Source: an uncultured Eubacteriales bacterium
GTDB lineage: Bacteria; Bacillota; Clostridia; Oscillospirales; Oscillospiraceae
Assembly: GCA_902465435.1 (NCBI GenBank)
Contig: CABQNH010000027.1
Coordinates: 1-26,766, forward strand
Length of the DNA: 26,766 nucleotides
Direction: 5' to 3'
Shown here one piece after another: positions 7,830 through 14,800 of this stretch. Numbering within the stretch: position 1 is the first letter of the stretch; the number at the start of each line of letters is the position of its first letter. The notes under the pieces are model-generated. The model was not told where the DNA came from. It did not search any database and saw nothing but the letters and a program-made list of their open reading frames with translations. The position numbers and the translations under genes were made by a program.

Positions 7830-7859
7830 GAAAGAAATTCCGGAAAGTGAGAGCCTCGC

Positions 7860-8336
7860 ATGTTCGACTATCTGCAGGAAATCGATTTTCAATCCGTGCT
7901 GAACACCTTTCTGATGGCGATGGTGCCTGTGATCGAACTGCGCGGCGCAATTGTTTACGGCGTTGCGAAGGGGCTGGCCGTTCTGCTGGCCTATCTCGTC
8001 AGCGTTGCGGGGAATATGGTTCCCGTGCCGTTTATCATTTTGTTCGTCCGGCGAATTTTCGACTGGATGAAGTGCAGCGAGCGGCTTCGAAAGCCGATCG
8101 TCTGGCTGGAGCGGCGCGCGCATTCCAAGGGTGAGCTGGTTCGGAAATACAGCGCGATCGGTCTTTGCATCCTGGTCGCAATTCCGCTGCCCGGAACGGG
8201 CGCGTGGACCGGCGCACTGGTTGCCGCGTTTCTGGACATGCGTCTGCGCAAGGCGCTGCCGACCATTTTCCTCGGCGTTGTGATTGCAGGGATCATCGTC
8301 ACATTGATCACCTACGGCGCGGCTCGCGTGTTCTAA
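7860..8336 (+). CDS. Small multidrug-export protein family (COG2426-like)
   Basis: A 158-residue polytopic membrane protein. The VPVIELRGAI segment near the N-terminus and the PLPGTGAWTGALVA motif in the C-terminal half are the hallmarks of the family Pfam calls putative small multi-drug export protein (PF06695). It is distantly related in architecture to DedA/SNARE-associated proteins through its re-entrant-loop-like glycine/proline motifs. The biochemical role is not established despite the name. It has its own promoter and is followed by repeat copy 3. Confidence 0.88.
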   Translation: MFDYLQEIDFQSVLNTFLMAMVPVIELRGAIVYGVAKGLAVLLAYLVSVAGNMVPVPFIILFVRRIFDWMKCSERLRKPIVWLERRAHSKGELVRKYSAIGLCILVAIPLPGTGAWTGALVAAFLDMRLRKALPTIFLGVVIAGIIVTLITYGAARVF

Positions 8337-8383
8337 ACGGCGCGAAGTGAGTCTGCCGCGCGCTTGGCACGCGGTGATTCGGC

Positions 8384-8410
8384 TGTCTGCCTTTGTCAAC
8401 TGACGCTAAG
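8384..8410. repeat. 27-bp near-copy of the 5' end of the putative 6S-like RNA
   Basis: Positions 8384-8410 match 438-464 with two mismatches in 27 (core on the plus strand: GTCAACTGACGCTAAG here, GTTAACTGACGCTAAG there). At 438-464 this sequence spans the transcription start of the putative RNA. Here there is no TATACT box beside it, so it is a fragment or part of an unrelated short repeat. Confidence 0.7.
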
Positions 8411-8422
8411 AAAAGAACCAAA

Positions 8423-8739
8423 CGGCTGGAGTCGGGAAAGACCCGACTCCAGCCGCAGACTGTCAATAAAGTCCGCAACCGTCAAAATGAGAAAACATTT
8501 TGGCGATTTCTATGCGAAACGCATCCATTCTGTTTTTGGAAAATTTCAAACAAATACGATTCAAAAAGTGGATAAAGTATATTATTTTGACTTACTTCGG
8601 AACTCGCGCCCTACCGTACCCATGTACTTAGGCGGGCGCGAGTTACTCGTATTCCGAACTTTCTTGATAGCCTGCCAGCGTGCCAAAAAGGTTTTTTGAC
8701 ACGCTGCGGCTGGAGTCGGGAAAGACCCGACTCCAGCCG
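8423..8739 (+). repeat. Copy 3 of the repeat family with both flanking hairpins
   Basis: The core runs 8456-8706 and matches the consensus along its whole length, including both inverted ends and the end hairpin (one change, GTGCCAAAAA). Two identical 33-bp hairpins flank it at 8423-8455 and 8707-8739 (arms GGCTGGAGTCGGG and CCCGACTCCAGCC, AAAGA loop). They occur nowhere else in the window. This is the clearest example of a locus-specific hairpin duplicated around the core. It lies between convergent genes, the export-type membrane protein and tRNA-Thr. Confidence 0.92.
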
Positions 8740-8749
8740 TCAGACTGTC

Positions 8750-8788
8750 AAAAAACCCATGCTTTCAAGAGGCGAAAGCATGGGTTTT
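8750..8788. terminator. Bidirectional terminator
   Basis: AAAACCCATGCTTTC and GAAAGCATGGGTTTT form a 15-bp stem around a 7-nt loop. On the minus strand it continues to TTTTTTGACAG, on the plus strand to TTTTCTTGTT. It can stop transcripts coming from either side of the convergent pair. Confidence 0.85.
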
Positions 8789-8799
8789 CTTGTTACAAT

Positions 8800-8840
8800 A
8801 AAAAAGCCGTGCAAACAAAACGAATTGTTTACACGGCTCT
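8800..8840 (-). terminator. Terminator of tRNA-Thr
   Basis: On the minus strand GAGCCGTG…CACGGC closes a stem extended by A/T pairs (TAAACAA with TTGTTTG) and ends in TTTTTT. It starts a few bases after the encoded CCA of the tRNA. Confidence 0.85.
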
Positions 8841-8842
8841 TT

Positions 8843-8918
<76 letters not shown>

Positions 8919-8936
8919 ATTTTAACAAGCTTTGTT

Positions 8937-8965
8937 ATTATACAGAGCGTTTCCGGATTTGTCAA
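8937..8965 (-). promoter_or_regulatory. Promoter of tRNA-Thr
   Basis: On the minus strand a perfect TTGACA (8960-8965), a 17-bp spacer and a perfect TATAAT (8937-8942) lie about 18 bp before the mature tRNA 5' end. Confidence 0.9.
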
Positions 8966-9239
8966 GCGATTTCTTTCACTTTTTTGCCGGAATTGACAAA
9001 GAAGCGCGAATTTGATTGCCGGAGCGCTGCATAGGTCGGCGGGACGCCGGATGCGGCGCGCAAAATCTCAGGCGGCGCGGCAGACGGCATCGCGCGGCGC
9101 GATCGAGTCTCTGCCGGAAGGCCCGCAGCCGTGCCGGACGGAAAAAGGATGCGTTTTTCGATGGCGTAAAGCGGAAAAGGCGTACATTTGTCAATGCGGT
9201 GCGACGGAAAAAGACGGTGGAATTCTTTTCGCCGATGTG

Positions 9240-9395
9240 CTAAAATAGTGCGCGCGGAGCAGCGCCGCAGGCCGGGAGGGCCGCGGCTTTGCCCAGTGCA
9301 GTAGGAACGGGCTGATTCTACAAGCGTACCTGCGGCCTTCGGCGGAACGCGGTGGCGCTTCCGTAAGCGTGCGCCCTGCGGCGCGCCGGATTAGA
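9240..9395 (+). promoter_or_regulatory. Structured 5' leader before the Gph-like gene
   Basis: The 560-base gap before the phosphatase gene holds a TAAAAT box (9241-9246) with no good -35, then a GC-rich folded stretch. GCGCCGCAGG (9262-9271) pairs perfectly with CCTGCGGCGC (9375-9384). Part of the same strand (9265-9271) can instead pair with CCTGCGG at 9329-9335, so the two folds exclude each other. A hairpin at 9354-9375 (GGCGCTT, CCGT, AAGCGTGCGCC) competes as well. This looks switch-like but matches no riboswitch core I recognise, and no U-run follows. The part at 8966-9235 shows nothing supportable. Confidence 0.35.
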
Positions 9396-9479
9396 ATAAG
9401 GTTTGGATCAAAGCGGCCGCGTGAGCCTTGAGAAAAATGGTAGGATCGAAAGGACAAAAAACAGAAGGAGAAACAGGCA

Positions 9480-10157
9480 ATGAGTTATCAAATCGCAATC
9501 TTTGATTTAGACGGCACCATTCTTGACACACTCGAGGATTTGAAGGAGAGCCTGAATGCCGCGCTGGCCTCCGAGGGCCTTCCGCCCCGGACGCTGGAGC
9601 AGACGTGCGCGTTTGTGGGAAACGGAATCCAGAATTTAATTGCGCGTGCCGTGCCGGACGGAACCGCGCCGGAGAAGACGGCACGGGTCTACGACGCCTT
9701 TAACCGGCATTATGCCGTCCACTGCCAGGATCACACAAGACCCTATGCCGGGATCCCGGAGGCACTTTTGCAGCTCAGACAGGCCGGCGTCCGTACCGCC
9801 GTCGTGTCCAACAAGAGTGATTACGCCGTGCAGACGCTTTGCGGTGCCTGCTTTCCGGGGCAGTTTGACGCTGCGCTTGGCTGGCGGGAGGGACTGCGGA
9901 AGAAGCCCGCGCCGGATTCGGTGCTGGCGGTGCTGCAGAAATGCGGGATCGCGCCGTCGGAGGCGGTCTATATTGGAGATTCCGACGTCGATATTGAGAC
10001 GGCGCGCAACGCCGGACTTGCCTGCATTGCAGTTGATTGGGGCTTCCGGCCGCGCGCTCTGCTGGAGCAGGTCGGCGCACAGACGATCGTTTCGGACGTT
10101 CCCGCGCTTTTGCGGGCAATTTTGCAGGAGGAGGGGCGCGTCCCGCCGGAGCGCTGA
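9480..10157 (+). CDS. HAD superfamily phosphatase, phosphoglycolate phosphatase-like
   Basis: A 225-residue soluble HAD-IA hydrolase. Motif I is FDLDGTILDT (residues 8-17), motif II is VVSNKS, motif III is the Lys in RKKPAPDSV, and motif IV is YIGDSDVDIETARNAG. The helical cap between motifs I and II is of the Gph/PgmB size. Known members remove phosphate from 2-phosphoglycolate or act as beta-phosphoglucomutases or pyrophosphatases; KPAPD favours the Gph-like group. AGAAGGAGAAACAGGCA precedes the ATG. It converges on the merR gene across a long hairpin. Confidence 0.9.
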   Translation: MSYQIAIFDLDGTILDTLEDLKESLNAALASEGLPPRTLEQTCAFVGNGIQNLIARAVPDGTAPEKTARVYDAFNRHYAVHCQDHTRPYAGIPEALLQLRQAGVRTAVVSNKSDYAVQTLCGACFPGQFDAALGWREGLRKKPAPDSVLAVLQKCGIAPSEAVYIGDSDVDIETARNAGLACIAVDWGFRPRALLEQVGAQTIVSDVPALLRAILQEEGRVPPER

Positions 10158-10186
10158 CGGCTGCGAACCCCACCACTTGGCCATAC

Positions 10187-10243
10187 AGGAAGCAGGGGCG
10201 GCGTTTCAAAAAGCAAACTTTTGAAATGCTACCCCTGCTTCCT
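10187..10243. terminator. Long hairpin between convergent genes
   Basis: AGGAAGCAGGGG pairs with CCCCTGCTTCCT, and an inner stem TTTCAAAA/TTTTGAAA extends it past a symmetric internal loop. It lies between the stop codons of the Gph-like and merR genes and probably ends both transcripts. It lacks a classic T-run. Confidence 0.65.
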
Positions 10244-10284
10244 TTCCGCCCTTTTTCGGGATGTGCTGCGGCCGAAGCGGGCGC

Positions 10285-10752
10285 TTATGCACCCTGTTTC
10301 CGTTCCGGCAGCTTTTTCAGGCGGCGGCGCACCGCGCGGAATTTCGGCGGCAGCTCCCCGTCACGCAGATTTTGCGGCGCTTCGACGGTGCCCGCGCTGC
10401 GTGCCGTTTCGTAAAACCAGCACTTGTAGTCCAGTGTGTCCGGTGTTTCCTGCAGCGCCGCCATCTGCGCGAGCAGCGCTTCCCGCTGGCGCTGAAACAA
10501 AGCCAGACGCTGCTCGACTGTGCTGTCCCCCGCAAGGGCGAGCCGAATGTACTCCCGGATATCCCGGATGGACATTCCGGCGCTTTTCAGGCAGCCGATT
10601 ACCTGCAGCCATTCAAAACCGGAATCCTGAAACATGCGGATCCCGCCGTTGGAACGCGCAACAAAGGGCAAAAGCCCTTCCTTATCATAATAACGGAGCG
10701 TGGACGCGGGAATATCCAAAAGACGCGCCATTTCCCCAATGGTATAAAGCAT
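10285..10752 (-). CDS. MerR family transcriptional regulator
   Basis: A 155-residue regulator. The N-terminal winged helix reads MLYTIGEMARLLDIPASTLRYYDKEGLLPF, followed by the second helix-turn-helix element and a long dimerisation helix (about 85-120). The cysteine spacing is not that of metal sensors; it resembles the AdhR/YdeP-type group that controls aldo-keto reductase and carboxymuconolactone decarboxylase genes. The ATG follows AGGAGG. An in-frame upstream extension would be encoded by the repeat and is rejected. Its divergent neighbour has a MerR-type promoter. Repeat copy 4 with its hairpins lies immediately upstream of its ribosome binding site. Confidence 0.9.
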   Translation of the reverse strand: MLYTIGEMARLLDIPASTLRYYDKEGLLPFVARSNGGIRMFQDSGFEWLQVIGCLKSAGMSIRDIREYIRLALAGDSTVEQRLALFQRQREALLAQMAALQETPDTLDYKCWFYETARSAGTVEAPQNLRDGELPPKFRAVRRRLKKLPERKQGA

Positions 10753-10770
10753 GCTTGCTCCCTCCTGTAC

Positions 10771-11064
10771 GGCGGCGGCTCTGCCGCCGCGCAGACTGTC
10801 AATTAAATCCGCAACCGTCAAAATGAGAAAACATTTTTGACGATTTCTATGCGGAACGTATACACTCTATTTTTGATAAATTTCAAACAAATACAGTTCA
10901 AAAAGCGGATAAAGTTTATTATTTTGACTTAATTCGGAACTCGCGCCCTACCGTACCTATGTACTTGTGCAGGCGCGAGTTTCTTGTGTTCCGAACCTTC
11001 TTGATCGTTTGTCAGTGTGTCAAAAAGGTTTTTTGACACGATGGGCGGCGGCTCTGCCGCCGCG
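10771..11064 (+). repeat. Copy 4 of the repeat family with both flanking hairpins
   Basis: The core is at 10792-11043. Identical 21-bp hairpin sequences flank it at 10771-10791 and 11044-11064 (GCGGCGGC, TCT, GCCGCCGC). The core is full length, with CAGACTGTCAATTAAATCCG at the left. The end hairpin is changed to GACACGATG at its last bases, so the stem is slightly imperfect. Unlike the other copies it lies between divergent genes. The left hairpin falls in the 5' leader of merR, so any merR promoter must lie within or beyond the repeat. Confidence 0.92.
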
Positions 11065-11089
11065 TTATAAAGTGAATGCGCAAAAAACA

Positions 11090-11121
11090 CTTGACTGAAA
11101 GCCAACTTTAAGCTGTACACT
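11090..11121 (+). promoter_or_regulatory. MerR-type promoter and operator
   Basis: TTGACT (11091-11096) and TACACT (11116-11121) are separated by 19 bp, the long spacer typical of MerR-activated promoters. The spacer carries an imperfect dyad, CTTGACTGAAAG and AACTTTAAG, resembling the operators of AdhR-like MerR proteins. It drives the damaged cupin/reductase operon and is the likely target of the MerR protein encoded at 10285-10752. Confidence 0.8.
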
Positions 11122-11330
11122 ACGGTTAGACCTGCAATCGGAGACTGTGCCATATTCCGCCAAATAGCAGACAAAGCGTCGGCGGTGCATTCCGGCGGAA
11201 ACAGGACGCAAAGGCCGCCCCAACGCCGACGAAGGCAGGCGCAGTTTCAGTATAGCGTGTGCGGCACGGCCTGTCAAGACGGCCTGCATCCGCACATAAT
11301 GCACACAGTGGAAAGGAGCTTGGAAGAAGT

Positions 11331-11498
11331 ATGAAATGGATGGACAAAACGGAATTCTTGAAGCAGGATCCCTTTGGCATCGGCGTGCCGAACACCGCCT
11401 ATGCGCAGTTCTTCGACGGAGAATCCTATCTGCACCCGCTGACCGATCCCCAATGCGGCCTGTTTGCCGCCAATGTGACGTTTGAGCCGGGGTGCCGC
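11331..11498 (+). pseudogene. Cupin protein, N-terminal fragment
   Basis: An ATG after GAAAGGAGCTTGG opens about 56 residues ending in NVTFEPGCR. They match the start of small cupin proteins found beside aldo-keto reductases and carboxymuconolactone decarboxylases (FGIGVPNTAYAQFFDG, then TDPQCGLFAANVTFEPG). The family continues with a His-rich metal-binding strand (WHIHHA-type), which is missing here. After Cys-Arg the sequence turns into the middle of an aldo-keto reductase in another frame, and the cupin frame ends at 11615 in unrelated residues. A deletion joined the two genes. Confidence 0.8.
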
Positions 11499-12181
11499 GC
11501 GGCGAACTGTTTGTGGCAAGCAAGGTCGCGGCGGAGCACAAAACCTATGAGGACGCGGCACACTCGATCGACGAGTCGCTTGAGCGGATGGGATTGGACT
11601 ATCTGGATCAGATGATCATCCATTCTCCGCAGCCGTGGCGGGAGTTCCGCGGCGAAAAGCGCTATTTTGAGGAAAACCGCGAGGTATGGTGCGCGCTGGA
11701 GGATGCGCAGGCAACGGGAAAGGTGCGCGTGATCGGCGTGTCCAATTTCCTGGAGGACGATCTGCGGCAGCTGCTTCCCGCCTGCCGTGTCCGGCCGATG
11801 GTGAATCAGATCCTGCTGCATATCAGCAACACCGATCGGGCGCTGCTTTCCTTCTGCCGCGCGCAGGGGATTCAGGTCGAGGCCTATTCGCCCATTGCGC
11901 ACGGGGTCGCGCTGCAAAACCCGGTCATCGGCGCGATGGCGGAGCGGTACGGCGTCACGGCGGCGCAGCTCTGCGTTCGCTATGTTCTGCAGCTTGGCGC
12001 GGTGGCGCTGCCCAAGACGGAGAACCCCGGCCATATGGCGGAGAATGCGGCGGTGGACTTTTCCATCTCGCAGGCGGATATGGATGTACTGGAAACTGCA
12101 GACAAAATTGAAAGCTACGGTGCGTTTAACGGATTCCCGGTGTTTGGGAAATCCGTTCGCGGAAAGGAGCAACAGGCATGA
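11492..12181 (+). pseudogene. Aldo/keto reductase missing its N-terminus
   Basis: This open frame of 229 codons starts in mid-protein at VPRGELFVASK. The rest of the (beta/alpha)8 barrel is intact: the catalytic-Lys strand VASKV, LDYLDQMIIHSP, GKVRVIGVSNF, VNQILLHI, VEAYSPIAHG and the NADPH-binding region ALPKTENPGHMAENA. The first 65 or so residues are lost, including the strand with the catalytic Asp and Tyr (DTAxxYG), so activity is unlikely even if the GTG is used. The reading frame differs from the cupin fragment it is joined to. The stop overlaps the next gene's start (ATGA), so the operon order is preserved. Confidence 0.85.
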
Positions 12182-12507
12182 AAAAGCAAACGGCCGGCAG
12201 ACAGGCGCTGGGCGATTTCGCCCCGCAGTTCGCGGCGCTGAACGACGATGTGCTGTTCGGCGAGGTTTGGTCGCGGGAGGCGCAGCTTGCGCCTAAGCTG
12301 CGTTCCGTCGTAACGGTCACGGCCTTGATCAGCAAGGGGATCACGGGCAACTCGCTGCAGTATCACCTTGCGTCGGCAAAGGAAAACGGCGTGACGAAGG
12401 AGGAAATGGTTGAGATCCTGACACAGCTGGCCTTCTATGCCGGGTGGCCAAACGCCTGGGCGGCCTTCCGTATGGCCAAGGAGGTCTACGCGGACGAGAT
12501 CGGATGA
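12178..12507 (+). CDS. Carboxymuconolactone decarboxylase family protein
   Basis: A 109-residue, apparently complete member of the CMD/AhpD-like fold. The stretch KLRSVVTVTALISKG…LQYHLASAKENGVTKEEMVEILTQLAFYAGWPNAWAAF shows the family helix pattern and the conserved His, here without the CxxC of peroxidase-type members. Such proteins often accompany aldo-keto reductases under MerR control; their substrates there are unknown. It is translationally coupled to the truncated reductase. Confidence 0.9.
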   Translation: MKKQTAGRQALGDFAPQFAALNDDVLFGEVWSREAQLAPKLRSVVTVTALISKGITGNSLQYHLASAKENGVTKEEMVEILTQLAFYAGWPNAWAAFRMAKEVYADEIG

Positions 12508-12596
12508 AAAAACGCGGCACGCAGCCGCCGAATCCTGACGGCGCACGTTTGCCGCTGCAGGCTTGAATTCGGCGCGTCGGCGCATCGGGATGCGGC

Positions 12597-12636
12597 CAAA
12601 GGCGTTGGAATCTGCGGAAACGCTTTCCTTTTTCCC
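12597..12636 (+). terminator. Weak terminator candidate
   Basis: AAAGGCGTT and AACGCTTT form an imperfect stem followed by CCTTTTTCCC. It would end the damaged reductase operon. The rest of the gap to the next gene holds a TATACT box at 12647-12652 with a poor -35. Confidence 0.4.
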
Positions 12637-12703
12637 ACCTTCATGCTATACTGAAGCAGGAACCGGCGGACTGCGGCCGGAATTTGCAGGGAGGCGACGA
12701 AAG

Positions 12704-13717
12704 ATGGCCAAGCAGCCGAACCAGAAGCTGAAGCTTCTTTACCTTGCACGGATTTTCTTTGAGGAGACGGACGAGGCGCACGGCCTGACGCTGCAGGAGA
12801 TCACGGAGCGGCTGCGCGCGGTGGGCGTCAGCGCCGACCGCAAGACGCTCTATCTGGATTTCGAGGAGCTGCGGCACTTTGGCCTCGATCTGGTAGCGGA
12901 ACAGGACGGGCGGCTTTGCCGCTATTATCTGGCCTCCCGGGAGTTTGAACTGCCGGAATTAAAGCTGCTTGTGGATTCGGTGCAGTCCTCCCGCTTTATT
13001 ACGGAAAGGAAATCCCGCAGTCTGATTAAGAAGCTGGAATCGCTCGTGAGCGTGCACGACGCGCGCCAGCTCCAGCGGCAGGTGCTGATTGCAGGCCGTA
13101 TCAAGACCATGAACGAAAGCATTTATTACAATGTGGATAAGCTTCATGCGGCCATTTCGCAGAATTGCCGGATCCGCTTTCAATATTTTCAGTGGAATCT
13201 TGACAAGCAGGAGGAGCTGCGGCGCGACGGCGCGTGGTATTGCGTCAGCCCGTGGCATCTGCGCTGGGACGATGAAAATTACTATCTGATCGCCTATGAC
13301 GCGCAGGCCGACGCGCTGCGGCATTACCGTGTGGATAAGATGCGGAATCTCACCCTGACCACCCAGCCGAGGGAGGGACAGGCGCTGCTGCGCGACTTTG
13401 ACCCGGCAAAATACACCAACCGCCTGTTCGGCATGTACGGCGGCGAGACCGCGCGTGTCACGCTCGAGTGTGACAATTCGGTCGTCGGCGTGCTGATCGA
13501 CCGCTTCGGGAAGGACATTCCGATCGTCCGGAAGGATGCGGCGCATTTTAACACCTATGTGGACGCGGCGATCAGCCCGCAGTTTTTCGGCTGGGTGACA
13601 AGTCTCGGCGGCGCGGTGCGCATCACGGCGCCGGAGGACGTTCGGCTGCAGATGAACAGACTCCTATCCACGCTGCTGTCCCAGGGAAGCGCGGATGCAA
13701 ATCGCGGGGAATCATGA
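12704..13717 (+). CDS. WYL-domain transcriptional regulator
   Basis: A 337-residue regulator. The N-terminal part is a winged helix of the HTH_11 type (LTLQEITERLRAVGVSADRKTLYLDFEELRHFGLDL, about residues 26-60). The middle WYL domain has FQYFQWNLDK…YCVSPWHLRWDDENYYLIAYD with the ligand/nucleic-acid contacting residues, followed by the C-terminal WCX extension ending in the FFGWVTSLGGAVRI strand. WYL proteins are ligand-responsive regulators, often of stress or defence genes; no defence genes lie nearby. The ATG after AGGGAGGCGACG is preferred to an upstream in-frame start. A TATACT box lies about 50 bp upstream. Confidence 0.92.
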   Translation: MAKQPNQKLKLLYLARIFFEETDEAHGLTLQEITERLRAVGVSADRKTLYLDFEELRHFGLDLVAEQDGRLCRYYLASREFELPELKLLVDSVQSSRFITERKSRSLIKKLESLVSVHDARQLQRQVLIAGRIKTMNESIYYNVDKLHAAISQNCRIRFQYFQWNLDKQEELRRDGAWYCVSPWHLRWDDENYYLIAYDAQADALRHYRVDKMRNLTLTTQPREGQALLRDFDPAKYTNRLFGMYGGETARVTLECDNSVVGVLIDRFGKDIPIVRKDAAHFNTYVDAAISPQFFGWVTSLGGAVRITAPEDVRLQMNRLLSTLLSQGSADANRGES

Positions 13718-13845
13718 TTGGCAGCCTGATACGCAAAGGAGAACGAAATGGCAGCGGCGTCAGACGGCCTTGTAAAATGTCCTTGCGCAGCGTTCGCCGT
13801 CTCCAAAGCCGCACTGAAAGCGAGCCAAAGCAGAAGAACGAAAGA

Positions 13846-13888
13846 ACGAGAGAAATCCCCAAAGCAACCGGGATTTCTCTCGTTTTTT
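13846..13888 (+). terminator. Strong intrinsic terminator
   Basis: ACGAGAGAAATCCC and GGGATTTCTCTCGT form a perfect 14-bp stem around a 10-nt loop and run into TTTTTT. It ends the WYL gene transcript. The mirrored A-run on the other side is interrupted, so it mainly works in the plus direction. Confidence 0.9.
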
Positions 13889-13903
13889 AACGTGCGGCCT
13901 TAC

Positions 13904-14800
13904 TCAGCGCGCGGCTTTTTTGCGCAGGTTGAGCAGCACATAGACCGCGATCAAAAGGACGATCGTGCCGCAAAGGATCAGATACATGGCAGGGGTCGAA
14001 ACCTTTTCTCCAAAGAAATACAGATTGCAGTCAATGGAGTCCTGAATGCCTGCGATCAAATCCGACGGGAAGCCGAGCCGTGCCATCTCCCGAAATACGC
14101 CCCGCATGGCGTGCATACGCAGCAGGCTCGTCCCATAGGTGCCGGGAAGGAAGGAGACGACCCGCTGCACCGTGCCGCCGAACTGCGAAATGGGCATATA
14201 GGCGCCGCAGATGAAGCCGTAGCCCGCGCTGACGATCGTGCCGATGGCGGAGATCTGCCCCTGCGTTGTCAGGAAAAAGTTCAAAAGGCTGGACAGCGCT
14301 GTGCCGAACAGCACCAGCAGAAGGACATCCAGAAGCACAAGCAGCAGATCCTGCACGGTGAAATACCAGCCCAGCCCACGGATGTACAGCAGGCACACTG
14401 CGTAAGCGACAACGCACACCAGCGCAGAGGACAGCAGCGTTGCAATGTAGTAGCCGAGGGATAAGGTCGAGCGCCGCACCGGCGTAACGGTCAGGTCGTG
14501 ATACGCGCCCGTGACCTTATCGAGCACCATGACCATGTTGCAGCAGAAGGAAACGGTTACGCAGCTCACCGCAAGCAGCGAGGAAAAGAGCTGACTGCCC
14601 GCCGTGGCGTCGATCAGCGACTGCGGAACGTTTACCCCCGCCGGGATGGCAGAGGCAAAGCTGTCGCGGTAGACCTTGGCGAGGAAGGTGGCGTACAGCA
14701 CCAGCAGGATGATCGGCGTAATGAGCGAGCTGAAAAACATACCCTTGTCCTTGAAATACAGCTTGCTGTTGCGGCGGATCAGGTTTCCAAGTCCGTTCAT
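13904..14800 (-). CDS. ABC-2 type transporter permease
   Basis: A 298-residue membrane protein with an N-terminal amphipathic helix, a first membrane helix (about 24-42), a large loop, then five more helices. The motif TVTPVRRSTLSLGYY followed by GAYMPISQFGGTVQRVVSFLPGTYG is characteristic of ABC-2 drug/antibiotic or polysaccharide exporters (DrrB/NodJ-like). The start overlaps the ATPase stop by four bases, so the two are coupled. With the ATPase it should form a homodimeric exporter; the cargo is unknown. Confidence 0.92.
   Translation of the reverse strand: MNGLGNLIRRNSKLYFKDKGMFFSSLITPIILLVLYATFLAKVYRDSFASAIPAGVNVPQSLIDATAGSQLFSSLLAVSCVTVSFCCNMVMVLDKVTGAYHDLTVTPVRRSTLSLGYYIATLLSSALVCVVAYAVCLLYIRGLGWYFTVQDLLLVLLDVLLLVLFGTALSSLLNFFLTTQGQISAIGTIVSAGYGFICGAYMPISQFGGTVQRVVSFLPGTYGTSLLRMHAMRGVFREMARLGFPSDLIAGIQDSIDCNLYFFGEKVSTPAMYLILCGTIVLLIAVYVLLNLRKKAAR

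Noticed and set aside
10753..10821. N-terminal extension of the MerR protein
   Set aside because: It would be encoded by the repeat end and flanking hairpin, while a clear AGGAGG and ATG lie downstream at the usual MerR start.
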